Part shown: positions 16,717-25,074 of the stretch, in pieces
Layout of the letters: every line of letters starts with the position of its first letter
How positions within the stretch are numbered: position 1 is the first letter of the stretch
NCBI GenBank assembly: GCA_016194905.1
Contig: JACQAP010000020.1
Span: 82,976 to 146,975 of the forward strand
Source: Betaproteobacteria bacterium
GTDB taxonomy: Bacteria > Pseudomonadota > Gammaproteobacteria > Burkholderiales > JACQAP01
DNA length: 64,000 bases
Direction: 5' to 3'
Made by a program: the position numbers and the translations under genes
Notes under the pieces: model-generated
Told to the model about the DNA's origin: nothing
The model's database searches: none
The model's input: only the letters and a program-made list of their open reading frames with translations

Positions 16717-18279
16717 TCAGCTTTTCCGCTGAATCGGAACCGCGTTCAGCCGTTCGGGCGCCAGATATTGCTGCCGGTAGATCTCGAAAGGCAGGCTATC
16801 GGACACTTCAATGTTTCGTTGTTCCTCGAGCGACTCCTTCGCCAACTGGGCAAATCGTTCCTCCACTTCAGCGGGAAGCGGCAATCGCTTGATGTCGGCA
16901 GCGTGGCGCAGCGACTGCGCGACGGTGAAGCGGATGTAGGAGCTGTCGTGGCGCTCCCGTATTTCCCTGAGCACGCGGGCGGAAGGGACGGAATCGGGAT
17001 CGTTCAGCGCGGCGACGGCAGCCGCGAGCGCGTCGCAATACGCAGTGCCCCCGTGCGCGGCATCGAGCGCCGCGGCGATCGGCTCGCATTCGACCATCAG
17101 TTGCCGACCCCATTCGAACAGACCCACTTTCTTTCCATGCCTTTCGAGCCGCAGGCCGGGCTCGCGCCCGCGAGCGGCGACACGGTTCTGGTTGCGCCCG
17201 ATGGCGGCGATTTCCTCGGGGGTGTCGGCGGGGCTCTCTTCGAGCAGGCAATGCAGCAGGAACACGTCGAGCAGCCGGATCGTGGCCGCGCCTATGCCGA
17301 TCGCACGGAACGGATCGAGATCCATCAGGCGTACTTCGACGTATTCGACGCCGCGCTCGCGCAATGCGTGCAGCGGCCGCTCGCCCGGACGGATGACGCG
17401 CTTCGCCCGGACCTTGCCGTAGAACTCGTTCTCGATCTGCAGCAGGCTGGTGGCGAGCTGGCGGTAGTCATCGCCGTCGCGGATGCCGATCGTCTCGTAG
17501 GGCGGGTAGGGTTGGGTGAGCGCGTCGTAAAGCGAGGCGCCGTAGTTTTCCAGGTTGTTGTAGCTCACTGCGAGCGCGGACTGCGCATCGCTGTGGTAGC
17601 CGAGCCGCCCCATGCGCAGCGACGTGGCGTGAGGCAGATGGAACGTGCCGCGGCCAAACTCGCGCAGCTCGTGCTTGCGGCCTTCGACGAAGCTTGCGCA
17701 CACCGCAGGCGATGCGCCGAACAGGTAGAACAGGAGCCACGCATTGCGCCGGAAGTTGCGGATGAGCGCGAAGTACGCTTCGTTCGGCTCGCCGACACCC
17801 GGTATCGGCCAGACGATGTCGGGCAGCGAGAAATTGTAGTGAATGCCGGAAATCATCTGCATGCGCCGGCCGTAACGGTGCGACAGTCCGGTGCGGTACA
17901 CCGTCTTCATGCGGCTGACGTTGGAGCGACCATAGCGGCCGATCGGGATGGCATCGTCCGCGGGCAGTCCGCAGGGCATGCTCGCGCACCACATCATCTC
18001 GTCGCCGAGCGCGCGATAGACGACCTGATGGATCCGGGTGAGTTCCTCGAGGCAGGACTCTACGCCGGTGTGCACGCCGGTGATCAGCTCGAGCTGCGAC
18101 TCGCTAAAGTCGGTGGTGATGTGCGGATGGGTAAGCGCCGAGCCGAGCGTCAACGGGTGCGAGGTCATGGCGAGCTTGCCCTCGGGACGCACGCGCAGGC
18201 TTTCCTTCTCGATACCGCGACGGATGCCCTTCAGTACGGCGGGCGAAAGTGTGCGCAGGCTTTCCTGGATCTTGTTCAA
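16717..18279 (-). CDS. gshA: glutamate-cysteine ligase
   Basis: A 520-residue GshA of the proteobacterial type, which joins L-glutamate and L-cysteine using ATP in the first step of glutathione synthesis. Typical segments are 'RGIEKESLRV' near residue 22, 'ITTDFSESQLELITG', 'MKTVYRTGLSHRYGRRMQMISGIHYNFS' (substrate region, about 135-162), 'YNNLENYGASLYDALTQPYPPYE' and 'VEYVEVRLMDLDPF'. The length matches E. coli GshA. No gshB is adjacent. The start at 18279 gives the natural beginning 'MNKIQESLRTLS'. Confidence 0.96.
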   Translation of the reverse strand: MNKIQESLRTLSPAVLKGIRRGIEKESLRVRPEGKLAMTSHPLTLGSALTHPHITTDFSESQLELITGVHTGVESCLEELTRIHQVVYRALGDEMMWCASMPCGLPADDAIPIGRYGRSNVSRMKTVYRTGLSHRYGRRMQMISGIHYNFSLPDIVWPIPGVGEPNEAYFALIRNFRRNAWLLFYLFGASPAVCASFVEGRKHELREFGRGTFHLPHATSLRMGRLGYHSDAQSALAVSYNNLENYGASLYDALTQPYPPYETIGIRDGDDYRQLATSLLQIENEFYGKVRAKRVIRPGERPLHALRERGVEYVEVRLMDLDPFRAIGIGAATIRLLDVFLLHCLLEESPADTPEEIAAIGRNQNRVAARGREPGLRLERHGKKVGLFEWGRQLMVECEPIAAALDAAHGGTAYCDALAAAVAALNDPDSVPSARVLREIRERHDSSYIRFTVAQSLRHAADIKRLPLPAEVEERFAQLAKESLEEQRNIEVSDSLPFEIYRQQYLAPERLNAVPIQRKS

Positions 18280-18378
18280 GCGGGTGTGCCTCGACGTGGA
18301 GAGGGCGTAAAGTAACAGAAGGTTGGGTTCGATTCGTATGCCAGGCGCCAGGCGCCAGGGGCCGGGGCGGGCGCGGGC

Positions 18379-19782
18379 TTATTTGCCGAGCGCTGCGACG
18401 ACGGCTGCGACGAGCTGGTCCTGGGCCCAGCGCTTTCCGTCCGGATCGACGCCGGTGCGCACGATCACCAGATCGCGGCCGGGAACGATCGTCACGAACT
18501 GCCCCTTGTTGCCGGCGGTCGTGAAGGTTCCCGATGGCACGCCCGGCATCTGATCGAGCAGCCAGAACTGCGCGCCGTAGCCCCATTGTCCAGCGACCGG
18601 CGGCCGCGTGGGCGCAGGCGTGCTGGAAAATTTCACCCAGCCTTCCGGCAGCAATCTTTTGCCATTCCACACGCCATCGTTCGAGAGCAGCAGGCCGAAG
18701 CGCGTCAAATCGCGGGCTGTGGTGTAGGTCTGGCTCGAGCCGACGAAATTCCCGAGATGATCGATCTCCATGCGCGTGTGATACATGCCGAGCGGATGCA
18801 GCAGCTCATCGTAAGGGAAACGCAGGTATTTCAGATCATCCGCGAGCCGATGGCGCAACGCCCGCAGCAGCAGCAGCGTGTCGTTGTTCGCATACTTCCA
18901 GCGCGTGCCCGGCGCCACTTCCAGCGGCGTGGTCGTCACTGCGCTGATCACATCCTCCCCGCCGAAGTAGACCGCGTAAGTATTCGGACCGCCGCTGAAG
19001 AGCCCGCTGGACATCCACAGAAGCTGCTTGTGCGTGATGGCCCGCCGCGGATCGCCCGGATAATTCCATTCGGGAATGTTCACCGGCGCGTCCAGATCCA
19101 GCAGGCCCTGCTTCGCAGCGATGGCGAGCAGCGCCGCCGAGATGCTCTTCGCCGTTGACCAGGTGCGATAACCCGAGTGAACGCCGAATCCGGGACGGTA
19201 GCGCTCGGCGACGATCTTGCCGTTCTTCACGATGATGACGGCGGTCGTGACGACCCCGGCGCTCTCCCCGTAACTCTTGCCGTCGAAGGCGCGATCCAGA
19301 ATGGGCGCCAGTGTGCGATGGCGTGCGTCGAGGCCGCTCGCGGGAAGATCGACGCGATCGCCGCCGGGAAATGGCAGGTTACCGACATCGGGCGGGGGCG
19401 AGTACTGGACATTCGGCAAGCGCGGGATGTCGCCGATCTGCCAGTGCGGCGGCAGCACCGTACAGCCCATGGTGTCGCGAAAGGCGGCGACGCGGACGAT
19501 CTCGCCCGAAATGTCGGTCGCCGTCACGAGTCTGCGCTGCTCGTCGATGACCGGATCGGGGTAGCCGAGCCCTCCGACGTCGACCAGTTCGACCGTTTTG
19601 ATGTCGTCCAGCGGACGACCGGCGAAGAAGTGCGCCGAACAGGTAAACAGCGCACGATAGCCCGCCACGATAAGGGGTTCCTTCTCGTCGGCTATGCCGG
19701 CGGGGCGCTGATAGGGCGCCGCAGCAAGAGCAGGGGCGAGCAGCGACAGCAGGATAATCGACAGGGCGAACTTGTTTTTCAT
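18379..19782 (-). CDS. exported serine hydrolase (class C beta-lactamase fold)
   Basis: A 467-residue periplasmic hydrolase with a signal peptide (MKNKFALSIILLSLLAPALA). The Ser-x-x-Lys nucleophile motif is 'WSTAKSIS' (about residue 215) and the Tyr-x-Asn motif is 'WKYANND' (about 294), as in beta-lactamase class C and esterase EstB-type enzymes. Before the catalytic part there is an extra domain of about 120 residues with two cysteines. The start is set by GAAGG before ATG 19782. Natural substrate unknown: ester, peptide or peptidoglycan cleavage are all possible, and resistance to beta-lactams should not be assumed. Confidence 0.87.
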   Translation of the reverse strand: MKNKFALSIILLSLLAPALAAAPYQRPAGIADEKEPLIVAGYRALFTCSAHFFAGRPLDDIKTVELVDVGGLGYPDPVIDEQRRLVTATDISGEIVRVAAFRDTMGCTVLPPHWQIGDIPRLPNVQYSPPPDVGNLPFPGGDRVDLPASGLDARHRTLAPILDRAFDGKSYGESAGVVTTAVIIVKNGKIVAERYRPGFGVHSGYRTWSTAKSISAALLAIAAKQGLLDLDAPVNIPEWNYPGDPRRAITHKQLLWMSSGLFSGGPNTYAVYFGGEDVISAVTTTPLEVAPGTRWKYANNDTLLLLRALRHRLADDLKYLRFPYDELLHPLGMYHTRMEIDHLGNFVGSSQTYTTARDLTRFGLLLSNDGVWNGKRLLPEGWVKFSSTPAPTRPPVAGQWGYGAQFWLLDQMPGVPSGTFTTAGNKGQFVTIVPGRDLVIVRTGVDPDGKRWAQDQLVAAVVAALGK

Positions 19783-19913
19783 ATGTACGCCTTCATTTAT
19801 TGACGGGCGGGATTCAATTAAAGTGAGCCGAACGTTTCGACGGTGCCGAAGCGTAACATGCAAACGATTTCCCGCTGGGCTGGTCGAACCCGCCGCGAAA
19901 AACAAGGAACCCC

Positions 19914-20528
19914 ATGCCTGCATTCACGCAAGCCCTCATCATCGCCAACGTCGTGGTCTATCTCCTGGATGTGCAGATGGGGCATGCTCTGATTCAATGG
20001 TTCGCCCTCTGGCCGGGCGACGGCGCCGGCCTGGCGAGCCTTCCGCTCCTGACGCCGTGGCAACTCGTGACCTACAGTTTTCTGCACGGCGGCCTGACCC
20101 ATCTTGCATTCAACATGTTCGCGTTGTGGATGTTCGGCGGCGAGCTGGAGCGGGTCTGGGGCGTACGCCGCGTGGCCATGGCTTACTTTGCCAGCGTCGT
20201 GAGCGGCGCAGTGGTGCAGTTGTTGGTCAGCGGCCTGTTTGGTCCCGGTGGCGGACTCGTTGTCGGTGCGTCCGCGGGCGTGTTCGGGATTCTGCTGGCC
20301 TACGCTCTGGTTTTTCCGAATCGCACCATCGTGCCGCTGATTCCGCCGATTCCCATGCCGGCACGCGTATTCGTGCTGCTCTACGCGGTGCTGGAACTGG
20401 TGCTCGGTGTCACGGGAACGCAAGCGGGCGTCGCCCATTTTGCGCACCTGGGCGGACTGCTGGGTGGCTGGCTGGTCTATCGCTACGGGCGCAGTGCACC
20501 CGGAAACTGGCGCGGTCGCATGCGCTAG
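19914..20528 (+). CDS. rhomboid family intramembrane serine protease
   Basis: A 204-residue, roughly six-helix rhomboid. The catalytic Ser is in 'VVGASAGVFGI' (about residue 117) and the His in 'GVAHFAHLGGLLGG' (about residue 175). 'QLVTYSFLHGGLTHLAFNMFALWMFG' is the conserved second-helix region with His and Asn. AAGGA precedes the ATG. It cleaves transmembrane substrates within the inner membrane. It is divergent from the serine hydrolase and convergent with the DUF2914 gene, so probably monocistronic. Substrates unknown. Confidence 0.92.
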   Translation: MPAFTQALIIANVVVYLLDVQMGHALIQWFALWPGDGAGLASLPLLTPWQLVTYSFLHGGLTHLAFNMFALWMFGGELERVWGVRRVAMAYFASVVSGAVVQLLVSGLFGPGGGLVVGASAGVFGILLAYALVFPNRTIVPLIPPIPMPARVFVLLYAVLELVLGVTGTQAGVAHFAHLGGLLGGWLVYRYGRSAPGNWRGRMR

Positions 20529-20536
20529 CCGGCGCG

Positions 20537-21655
20537 CTATTCGATATCGGATTCGAAGTTGCGCGTCGCCTCGGGCGCGATGGCGACATCGAAGTAGACC
20601 CGCCCGATCTCGCGTTCGTCTGTGGTTTCCACCTGCAATTTCCAGTCGCCGGGCTGATAGTTGGATTTCATGCCGTAGCCGCGGAAACCCTTTTCGCGTC
20701 CCCCGAGTATCTTGATGGGAATGGAATCCTGCAGTTTCCAGCTCCCCGTGTTGTCCTTCCAGTACCAGCGCATCAATACCTGGTCGGAAAAGCGCGCGGG
20801 AGAGAAGACGCGGAAGAACACATAAATTTTGTCGCCGGGCTGCGCGAGGAATTTCTGGTCGCCGTGGTGCCAGATGCGCCAGAACGGCCGCTCGTGACTG
20901 AGCCTGAACGTATCCTCACTGCGCTCGACGTTGTGATAGACGCCGATGAAGGGAATGGACAGCGGCACGGGCGGGATCAGCCTGAATACATAGAGCGACA
21001 GGAAGCCGATCAGCACCAGGCCGAACGGCACGAGGATCTGCTGCCTTGCCTGCTGTGTCCTTTCGGGCGCGTGAATGCGGATGCGCCGGTTGATCACGGC
21101 CAGCGGCAGGCAGCCCGCCAGCATCGATAGCAGGAAGACGAACAGCCCGATCGATCCCACGAACACCGGAACGATGTTGGCCGAGAACGACAGCAGGCAA
21201 AGGCTGAACAGGGCGAACTTGAGCGACAGTCCGAGTTGCGCCTTCAGTCGACTGGATTCGTTGGCCACCAGCAGGGCCGCCAGCACCAGCATGAAGGCGA
21301 ACGATACGAAGAGTGAGGCGCTCTTGAAGAAGAACAGCGTATACAGGTTGAGCAACGTGCCCAGTAGAAAGTGGACGAGGGCGGTGCGGTACGCGTAATA
21401 CCAGCGCTTCAGGGTGGGCATCGCGCCGGTATCGGGAGCAGGTCCGCCTTCCGAGAAGAACATCTGCAGCAGGATCACAGCGATGAGCAGGAGATACGCT
21501 GCTTGCTGGACGATCGTGGACCAGGCGTCGATGCGATCGAGCATCGCAATATCGAAAACGAAGCCCCCGGCGAAAGCCGCAATGTCGAAAGCAGGTTCGT
21601 GGCGTTCGTAGTAAAGCTTGAGCCGCTGGAACCGGGAGGATGGCGTTTGGTCCAT
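20537..21655 (-). CDS. membrane protein with C-terminal DUF2914 domain
   Basis: A 372-residue protein. Residues about 20-245 contain around seven hydrophobic helices (for example 'QQAAYLLLIAVILLQMFF', 'FVSFAFMLVLAALLVA'). The last about 110 residues form a beta-rich DUF2914 domain with 'KIYVFFRVFSPARFSDQVLMRWYW' and 'YQPGDWKLQVET', presumably periplasmic. The true start is taken as MDQTPSSRF at 21655; upstream in-frame sequence looks non-coding. Function unknown. A second, free-standing DUF2914-like protein lies 3 kb away at 24427-24795. Confidence 0.78.
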   Translation of the reverse strand: MDQTPSSRFQRLKLYYERHEPAFDIAAFAGGFVFDIAMLDRIDAWSTIVQQAAYLLLIAVILLQMFFSEGGPAPDTGAMPTLKRWYYAYRTALVHFLLGTLLNLYTLFFFKSASLFVSFAFMLVLAALLVANESSRLKAQLGLSLKFALFSLCLLSFSANIVPVFVGSIGLFVFLLSMLAGCLPLAVINRRIRIHAPERTQQARQQILVPFGLVLIGFLSLYVFRLIPPVPLSIPFIGVYHNVERSEDTFRLSHERPFWRIWHHGDQKFLAQPGDKIYVFFRVFSPARFSDQVLMRWYWKDNTGSWKLQDSIPIKILGGREKGFRGYGMKSNYQPGDWKLQVETTDEREIGRVYFDVAIAPEATRNFESDIE

Positions 21656-22012
21656 TTTTATTCTGTGGGCAGAGCGGCCTCGGAAAATTGAGCCGTCTTT
21701 CGCCGGCATCGGGGCTGCAACGGGCGCGGCGGCGAATAATGATCTCGTCGGGCGACGCAGGTCAAGCGCCGCCAGACACGGCGCTCTGCGGTGAAGGTTT
21801 CGCGCCTCCTTGGTGCGGCAAACCGTCCCGCGCACCATCGCCGGCCGCTGCCAATCTGTCCGGTTTTCCTAAGCGCTTGATTGCGCGAATACCGATGCTT
21901 GGCATGTTCGTTGCGATGCGTTGGTGGCGACAAGTCGAAGGCCGAACCGGCGCGCGCCGTTCGCCGTCCAAGACTCGAGCATCTTCCATCAATCACGCAA
22001 AGGGGGTCTGCT
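21656..22012. other. 357-bp divergent intergenic region
   Basis: Between the divergent DUF2914 membrane gene and the small acidic exported protein gene no convincing coding frame, tRNA or repeat is seen. Open frames here have skewed, Arg/Pro-rich composition typical of high-GC noise. It presumably holds both promoters, but no good sigma-70 pair stands out. Confidence 0.5.
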
Positions 22013-22240
22013 GTGAAACGAAAACTCGCATCAGTATTGGTTTCCCTGGTATTCGGATGGCTGACCACGGCCGCAATTGCGGAGGAGGAGACTGCGACGG
22101 CATCCGCCGACTCGTCCGCCGGCACGAGCGAGCCGGCGGCTGTGACGGATCAGTCAACCGATACGGCGACCATTGATACGTCAACCAATGACGGAACCAT
22201 TGCGGCCTCGCCCACTGAAACCGAGACCGACTCAAAGTGA
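22013..22240 (+). CDS. small exported acidic Thr/Ser-rich protein
   Basis: A 75-residue protein starting with GTG at 22013, with AGGGGG eight bases upstream. A signal peptide (MKRKLASVLVSLVFGWLTTAAIA) is followed by a low-complexity mature part of about 50 residues made almost entirely of Glu, Asp, Thr, Ser and Ala ('EEETATASADSSAGTSEPAA'). No domain is recognised, and it is likely intrinsically disordered. A strong terminator follows at 22301-22324, supporting a genuine short transcript. Confidence 0.6.
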   Translation: MKRKLASVLVSLVFGWLTTAAIAEEETATASADSSAGTSEPAAVTDQSTDTATIDTSTNDGTIAASPTETETDSK

Positions 22241-22300
22241 ACTATCCCGGGGCAGTACCCGGCGGCAGACATAGGTCCGGTGTAGTCCTCCGCAAAAAAT

Positions 22301-22324
22301 AACCCGCTTCGGCGGGTTTTTTTT
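22301..22324 (+). terminator. rho-independent terminator
   Basis: AACCCGC, loop TTCG, GCGGGTT, then T to 22324: a textbook UUCG tetraloop terminator. It ends the small exported protein transcript, and its T run touches the stop codon of the convergent DUF1345 gene. Confidence 0.9.
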
Positions 22325-22995
22325 CAGATCAATCCGGCCACCATGTTGATCGTCAGGGCCAGTATCCCGGTTGCGTAAAAGAACGAGATGATGCCGTGCG
22401 TGAGTGCAAGCCCGCGCATGGCCGGATTCGTGATCTGAACGTCGGACACCTGGAACGTCATGCCGATCGTGAACGAGAAGTAAACGAAATCCATGTAAGT
22501 TGGCATCGCCTCTCCGGGAAACGCCAGGCCCTTGTACAGGGTCGCACCGTTGGCGGTCCCGGCGGGCGTGCTGGAGTAATAGTCGTGGGCGTAATGCAGC
22601 GCAAAGATGGTGTGAATGAATGCCCAGGAAAGAACAATCGTCGCGACGATCAGGCTGATACGCACGATCTTCTCGAATTCACCGGCATTCCTGATCAACG
22701 GCACCTCCCCGGCAATGGCAACCAGGCTCGCGCTCCCGGCGACCAGCGTCAGGAACAGCACTGTCCACTTCCCCGCGTCCTGCTGGGCAGCGATGCGCTT
22801 CATTGTTTCGGGTAGTGCGCGTCTGAGCCCGATGAGCAGGGCCGTCGCGACCAGAACGCCGGCGTCCCAGGAAAGAATGAAGCGCAGCCGGCCCGACATG
22901 GAGCTGAAGACGAAGAGAAGCCCATATATCAGGACTCCGCTCGCCACGCCCGCGGCCAGACGCGGCCGCCGCAGGCGAAGCCAGAGGATGCGCAT
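22324..22995 (-). CDS. DUF1345 family membrane protein
   Basis: A 223-residue inner-membrane protein with about five hydrophobic helices and the DUF1345 hallmarks 'FIHTIFALHYAHDYY' (about residue 120) and 'YMDFVYFSFTIGMTFQVSDVQITNP' (about 160-185). The final helix is 'GIISFFYATGILALTINMVAGLI'. The ATG at 22995 (MRILWLRLRR) is preferred; an upstream GTG at 23025 would add a polar lead. Function unknown; the conserved region resembles a channel-type pore, but this is inference. Confidence 0.82.
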   Translation of the reverse strand: MRILWLRLRRPRLAAGVASGVLIYGLLFVFSSMSGRLRFILSWDAGVLVATALLIGLRRALPETMKRIAAQQDAGKWTVLFLTLVAGSASLVAIAGEVPLIRNAGEFEKIVRISLIVATIVLSWAFIHTIFALHYAHDYYSSTPAGTANGATLYKGLAFPGEAMPTYMDFVYFSFTIGMTFQVSDVQITNPAMRGLALTHGIISFFYATGILALTINMVAGLI

Positions 22996-23192
22996 GCCGG
23001 CATGATCCAGTTTGTGCCCCGTCACCTTTGCACCCTGTCTTTCGAATCCTCGCCGACTCCGTGGAGGACTTGCGTCAGGTTTCGGCGCTGTACCGGTTCG
23101 TCGTCGGCGTAACATCAGAAAACACCGGCGGAAACCGGCGCATCATCTTCACTTTACCGCAAGTTTGGATTCGCTTGTCTGCGAGGATGACT

Positions 23193-24419
23193 ATGCATGC
23201 AATCGACCTGTTGCCTGGACGAAATCTCTTTTTCAGCGTGCTCGTGCTCGGGCTGCTGCTTGCTGCCTGTGGCGGCGGCGGGAACGGCGGAGGCACAACG
23301 CCGGCCGGGGTTGCACTTCACCTCGAGCGCATCGATGCGGCCCTGAGCCTGAGCTTTCCCGTCTTCCTGACCGCCCCTCCGGGGGACACGGCCCGGTTGT
23401 TCGTGGTCGAGAAGGGCGGGCGTATCAAGGTCGTGGACAAGGCCACAAGATCGTTGATCGGAACGGGCACCTTTCTGAACATCACGAGCCTTGTTTCCAC
23501 CGGCAGTGAGCAGGGTTTGCTAGGCCTGGCCTTCGATCCGAACTATGCGGCCAACCGGCGCTTCTACGTCAGCTATACGGACACGAGCGGTAATTCCGTC
23601 ATTGCGCGATACGTGGCCGATCAGAACAGTCCCAACGTGGCGGTCGGTACTGCCGATCGCATCATCCTTACGTTGGCGCAACCATTTACGAATCACAACG
23701 GCGGAATGATCGCTTTCGGTCCGGACAATTTCCTTTACATCGGGTTTGGCGATGGAGGAAGCGGGGGAGATCCCGACGGCCGTGCGCAAAATCCCGCGGA
23801 TCTCCTCGGGAAGCTGCTGCGCATCGACGTGTCGCAGGGCACCGCACCCCAACCTGCTTACACCATTCCGTCCGACAACCCCTTTGCGGCAGCGGTCCTG
23901 GGCAAAGAAATCTGGAGCCTCGGCCTGCGCAATCCCTGGCGGTACAGCTTCGACAGACAGACGGGGGATCTCTACATCGCGGATGTGGGGCAAGGCAACT
24001 GGGAGGAGGTCGATGTTTCGACTTCGACTGTGGCCGGCGACGCGGGCAAAGGAGTCAACTACGGATGGAACGTGATGGAAGGAAACCATTGCTATCCTCC
24101 CGGTACGGCGATATGCAGTACAGGCGGGATGACCCTGCCTCGACTCGAGTATGACCACAGAAACGGAGCATGCTCGATAACCGGGGGCTATGCCTACCGC
24201 GGGGCCGCCATCCCCGCTCTGCAGGGTACGTATTTCTATGGCGATTTCTGCGCGGGATTCGTGCGCAGTTTCCGGCTGGTGAACGGTACTGCCACCCAGT
24301 TCTTCGATTGGGCCGCACTCCGCCCCGGAGGAAACATCACCAGCTTCGGCGAGGATGCGGCAGGCGAGCTCTATATCATGACTTCGGGCGGACGGCTGTA
24401 TCGCATCGCGCAGGGCTGA
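23193..24419 (+). CDS. PQQ-dependent sugar dehydrogenase (GSDH family), lipoprotein
   Basis: A 408-residue exported lipoprotein: a signal peptide ends in the lipobox 'LLAAC' (Cys about 27), followed by a Gly-rich linker. The rest is a six-bladed beta-propeller of the glucose/sorbosone dehydrogenase family: 'EQGLLGLAFDPNY', 'NHNGGMIAFGPDNFLYIGFGDGG', 'GKLLRIDV', 'LGLRNPWRYSFD' and 'DVGQGNWEEVD' are the usual blades, with the conserved NHNGG His and the Arg of 'RNPWR'. It oxidises aldose sugars or similar substrates using PQQ in the periplasm. Start 23193 is supported by GAGG six bases upstream. No PQQ genes are in the window. Confidence 0.9.
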   Translation: MHAIDLLPGRNLFFSVLVLGLLLAACGGGGNGGGTTPAGVALHLERIDAALSLSFPVFLTAPPGDTARLFVVEKGGRIKVVDKATRSLIGTGTFLNITSLVSTGSEQGLLGLAFDPNYAANRRFYVSYTDTSGNSVIARYVADQNSPNVAVGTADRIILTLAQPFTNHNGGMIAFGPDNFLYIGFGDGGSGGDPDGRAQNPADLLGKLLRIDVSQGTAPQPAYTIPSDNPFAAAVLGKEIWSLGLRNPWRYSFDRQTGDLYIADVGQGNWEEVDVSTSTVAGDAGKGVNYGWNVMEGNHCYPPGTAICSTGGMTLPRLEYDHRNGACSITGGYAYRGAAIPALQGTYFYGDFCAGFVRSFRLVNGTATQFFDWAALRPGGNITSFGEDAAGELYIMTSGGRLYRIAQG

Positions 24420-24426
24420 GCGCGCA

Positions 24427-24795
24427 TCATTTCACCGTAAATTTCGTTTCGTTCAGCGTGACGCCTGCGGAGTCACTGACCGTGACGGTCCAATCACCGG
24501 CTACATGTAGAGTCTTGTTCGCCCAGGTGCGCCACGGAGTGCCGCCTATGTTCAGTGTCGCCGGGTAGGCCTGGTCGTTGATCTTCCAGGTTACCGTCAG
24601 CGTTTCACCGGCCGCGTCTTCCACTTTCAGCCAGAGGTAAGCTTTTTCGCCGGGAGCGAAGGTCGTGGTTTCGTCGGTAATTTTTCGATCGACGATACTC
24701 TTGCCAAGTTTTGCCTCGGCTACCTTGCCGGCCGGGAACGCCAGCGCCGGAACGAGCAACGCGAGCATTGCAAACAGAGCGAGAAGCTTTTTCAT
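24427..24795 (-). CDS. exported DUF2914-like single-domain protein
   Basis: A 122-residue secreted protein with signal peptide MKKLLALFAMLALLVPALAF, then an about 95-residue beta domain: 'TTTFAPGEKAYLWLKVEDAAGE', 'LTVTWKINDQ', 'PWRTWANKTLHVAGDWTVTV', 'TKFTV'. The ending '(H/P)-GDW-x-V-x-V' matches the DUF2914 domain also found at the C-terminus of the 20537-21655 protein. AGGAGGT precedes ATG 24795, a strong start. It is monocistronic, and function is unknown. Confidence 0.75.
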   Translation of the reverse strand: MKKLLALFAMLALLVPALAFPAGKVAEAKLGKSIVDRKITDETTTFAPGEKAYLWLKVEDAAGETLTVTWKINDQAYPATLNIGGTPWRTWANKTLHVAGDWTVTVSDSAGVTLNETKFTVK

Positions 24796-24921
24796 TGTGA
24801 ACCTCCTGTCTCCAGTTGTGTCTTTGCCGAAAATGTCCGGCAACCCTTGGCTGCATGCCACTAATCCACAATGGCGCCATGACAGCGCTAAATCATACGT
24901 CGATTCGGTCCGCTTCTGTGA

Positions 24922-25074
24922 ATTGGGGAACAATTGCCGGAACTGGCCGCCGCGCGGGCCGACGAATTGTCCGGCCAATTCGTGGTCGACGGCCACACGC
25001 ATTTCCTGCGCGACTATCTTGCCGCCGGCGGTGTGCGCAGCAACCTGCGCCACGGTTACGTGACGCGCGCCTGA
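24922..25074 (+). pseudogene. probable amidohydrolase fragment
   Basis: A 50-codon open stretch reads 'ELAAARADELSGQFVVDGHTHFLRD' (quoted in part: the core is FVVDGHTHF-LRD), resembling the first metal-binding motif region of TIM-barrel amidohydrolases, then ends with a stop. An in-frame stop lies directly upstream and the remaining barrel is missing. Its 3' end overlaps the end of the MFS gene on the other strand. The similarity is short, so this is tentative. Confidence 0.35.

Noticed and set aside
18379..19782. beta-lactam resistance function for the serine hydrolase
   Set aside because: STAK and YAN motifs fix the fold only; many esterases and peptidases share them, and the KTG box is not clear.
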